Part shown: positions 6,631 through 7,354 of the stretch, piece by piece
Layout of the letters: the number at the start of each line of letters is the position of its first letter
How positions within the stretch are numbered: the stretch's first letter is position 1
Source: an uncultured Clostridia bacterium
GTDB taxonomy: Bacteria > Bacillota_A > Clostridia > Oscillospirales > Oscillospiraceae
Direction: 5' to 3'
Assembly (NCBI GenBank): GCA_946059285.1
Contig: CAMGMW010000056.1
Coordinates: 1 to 7,354, forward strand
DNA: 7,354 nucleotides
Made by a program: the position numbers and the translations under genes
Notes under the pieces: model-generated
Seen by the model: only the letters and a program-made list of their open reading frames with translations
Told to the model about the DNA's origin: nothing
Databases searched by the model: none

Positions 6631-6729
6631 CGTTTAAAAGCGCCGTTTTCCTCTCCTCTGAATTTCCGTTTCCTTGTGGACTTTGTAACGCTCCCCCATG
6701 TGCTCGAACCAAAGCTATGCGGCGGAGGA
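6631..6729 (+). pseudogene. Residual coding sequence joining the ATPase remnant, no start codon with SD
   Basis: Read in frame with the ATG at 6730, this stretch encodes FRFLVDFVTLPHVLEPKLC and then GGG. From memory this resembles the segment of PRK06851-like ATPases that ends the first P-loop domain (consensus like VAIVDGTAPHVVDPK). Similarity that continues upstream of the only reasonable ATG suggests that the real 5' part of the gene has been lost. No convincing start or SD is present, and the MATE gene ends just upstream. Confidence 0.4.
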
Positions 6730-7354
6730 ATGAACTATCTGAATTTCGGTGAATTCTATCGAAACGAGGCCATGCGCGCAAGCGAACCGGAGATTCACCG
6801 TGTCCAGCAGGAAAATGCAGCGCAATACCCCTTTATCACCGCCTGTCTCGCCGCCGCAGACTGTTTACTGCAGCCGGTCCGTGCAGCCACGGAGCCATAC
6901 CGTGAAGAAATGGAGGCGATTGCGGAATGTCTGGCTCTATCTGCCTTGACCCCTGTGGGAAACAAACCGCAAGTCACGCATCGTTTCCTCAGTGCCGTTA
7001 CTCCGAAGGGGCTGCATTCCTGTTGGGAGACAGCGCGTACCCTGTGCGACCGGATATACGTCCTGCACGATCATTATGGTTTTGCATCAGCGGTGCTGCA
7101 GCAGCTCTTGATCCGCGCCAAAGAGAAGGGACATACCTGCGTCGTGTGTCATTCGCCGCTGCTCCCGGATGCTGCGCCTGCTCATCTGCTGATCCCAACA
7201 GCGGGAGCAGCGTTTATCAGTGACACTCTGGATTTCCCATATGAGGGTGAGTCGTTTTGCAGCATTGATCTGAATTCCTCGCTACATCCGCAGAAACGAA
7301 GTGCGCTGGAATTCTCCCTGCGTACCGTCTCCTCTCTGGTGCAGGAAGCCTCAG
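6730..7354 (+). CDS. Remnant or divergent form of a two-domain P-loop ATPase (PRK06851-like), cut by window edge
   Basis: The frame is open from ATG 6730 to the edge (208 residues). NFGEFYRNEAM at 5-15 and the following helical, charged region resemble the linker between the two halves of PRK06851-like ATPases. HRFLSAVTPKGL at 84-95, DRIYVL at 107-112 and the CHSPLLPD/HLLIP blocks at 140-155 match the second half as I remember it. Where a Walker A (GxxGxGKS/T) belongs, after YVL, the sequence reads HDHYGFASAVL: the invariant lysine and the second glycine are gone. The first P-loop domain is missing altogether. GGAGGA directly abuts the ATG, too close for a good SD, and the same bases encode conserved-looking glycines. 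I therefore regard it as a decayed or non-catalytic relative; the cellular role of the intact family is poorly known. The identification is from memory of the family and is moderately sure. Confidence 0.6.
   Translation, partial: MNYLNFGEFYRNEAMRASEPEIHRVQQENAAQYPFITACLAAADCLLQPVRAATEPYREEMEAIAECLALSALTPVGNKPQVTHRFLSAVTPKGLHSCWETARTLCDRIYVLHDHYGFASAVLQQLLIRAKEKGHTCVVCHSPLLPDAAPAHLLIPTAGAAFISDTLDFPYEGESFCSIDLNSSLHPQKRSALEFSLRTVSSLVQEAS

Overview
The window looks like a chromosomal segment of a low-to-mid GC Gram-positive anaerobe, most likely a gut-type Clostridia (Oscillospirales/Lachnospirales-like). I infer this from strong AGGAGG ribosome binding sites, consensus SigA-type promoters, a Clostridia-style lipoprotein signal peptide, an iron-dependent alcohol dehydrogenase of the butanol-dehydrogenase type, and an ATPase relic of a family common in Firmicutes. 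No species can be named from the sequence alone.

Left half (1-3645, minus strand): an ABC importer operon of the BMP/nucleoside type. In transcription order it holds a BMP-family substrate-binding lipoprotein (3645-2452), a 145-bp gap with a perfect 13-bp stem-loop, a fused two-domain ATPase starting at a TTG codon (2306-705), and a BPD_transp_2 membrane permease (714 to the window edge), which overlaps the ATPase gene by 10 nt and is cut at the edge. A second permease is expected just outside the window.

Centre (3646-3931): a 286-bp AT-rich divergent control region. It has a good promoter facing each way. Its most unusual property is eight copies of TTGTA/TACAA within about 200 bp, including pairs 22-23 bp apart at both transcription start regions and one TTTGTA-N6-TACAAA palindrome.

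Right half (3932-7354, plus strand): an iron-dependent NAD(P)H alcohol/aldehyde dehydrogenase with all four metal ligands, a strong intrinsic terminator, a MATE-type multidrug/cation antiporter starting only 16 bp after that terminator, a second weaker hairpin, and a fragment of a two-P-loop ATPase (PRK06851-like). The fragment lacks its first P-loop domain and carries a destroyed second P-loop.

Taken together: the left operon would import a nucleoside-like solute, the dehydrogenase would reduce an aldehyde, and both may answer to the same TTGTA-binding regulator. That shared control is inference. I found no CRISPR array, tRNA, rRNA, insertion sequence or riboswitch. Most of the window is ordinary; the control region and the decayed ATPase are the parts worth a second look.
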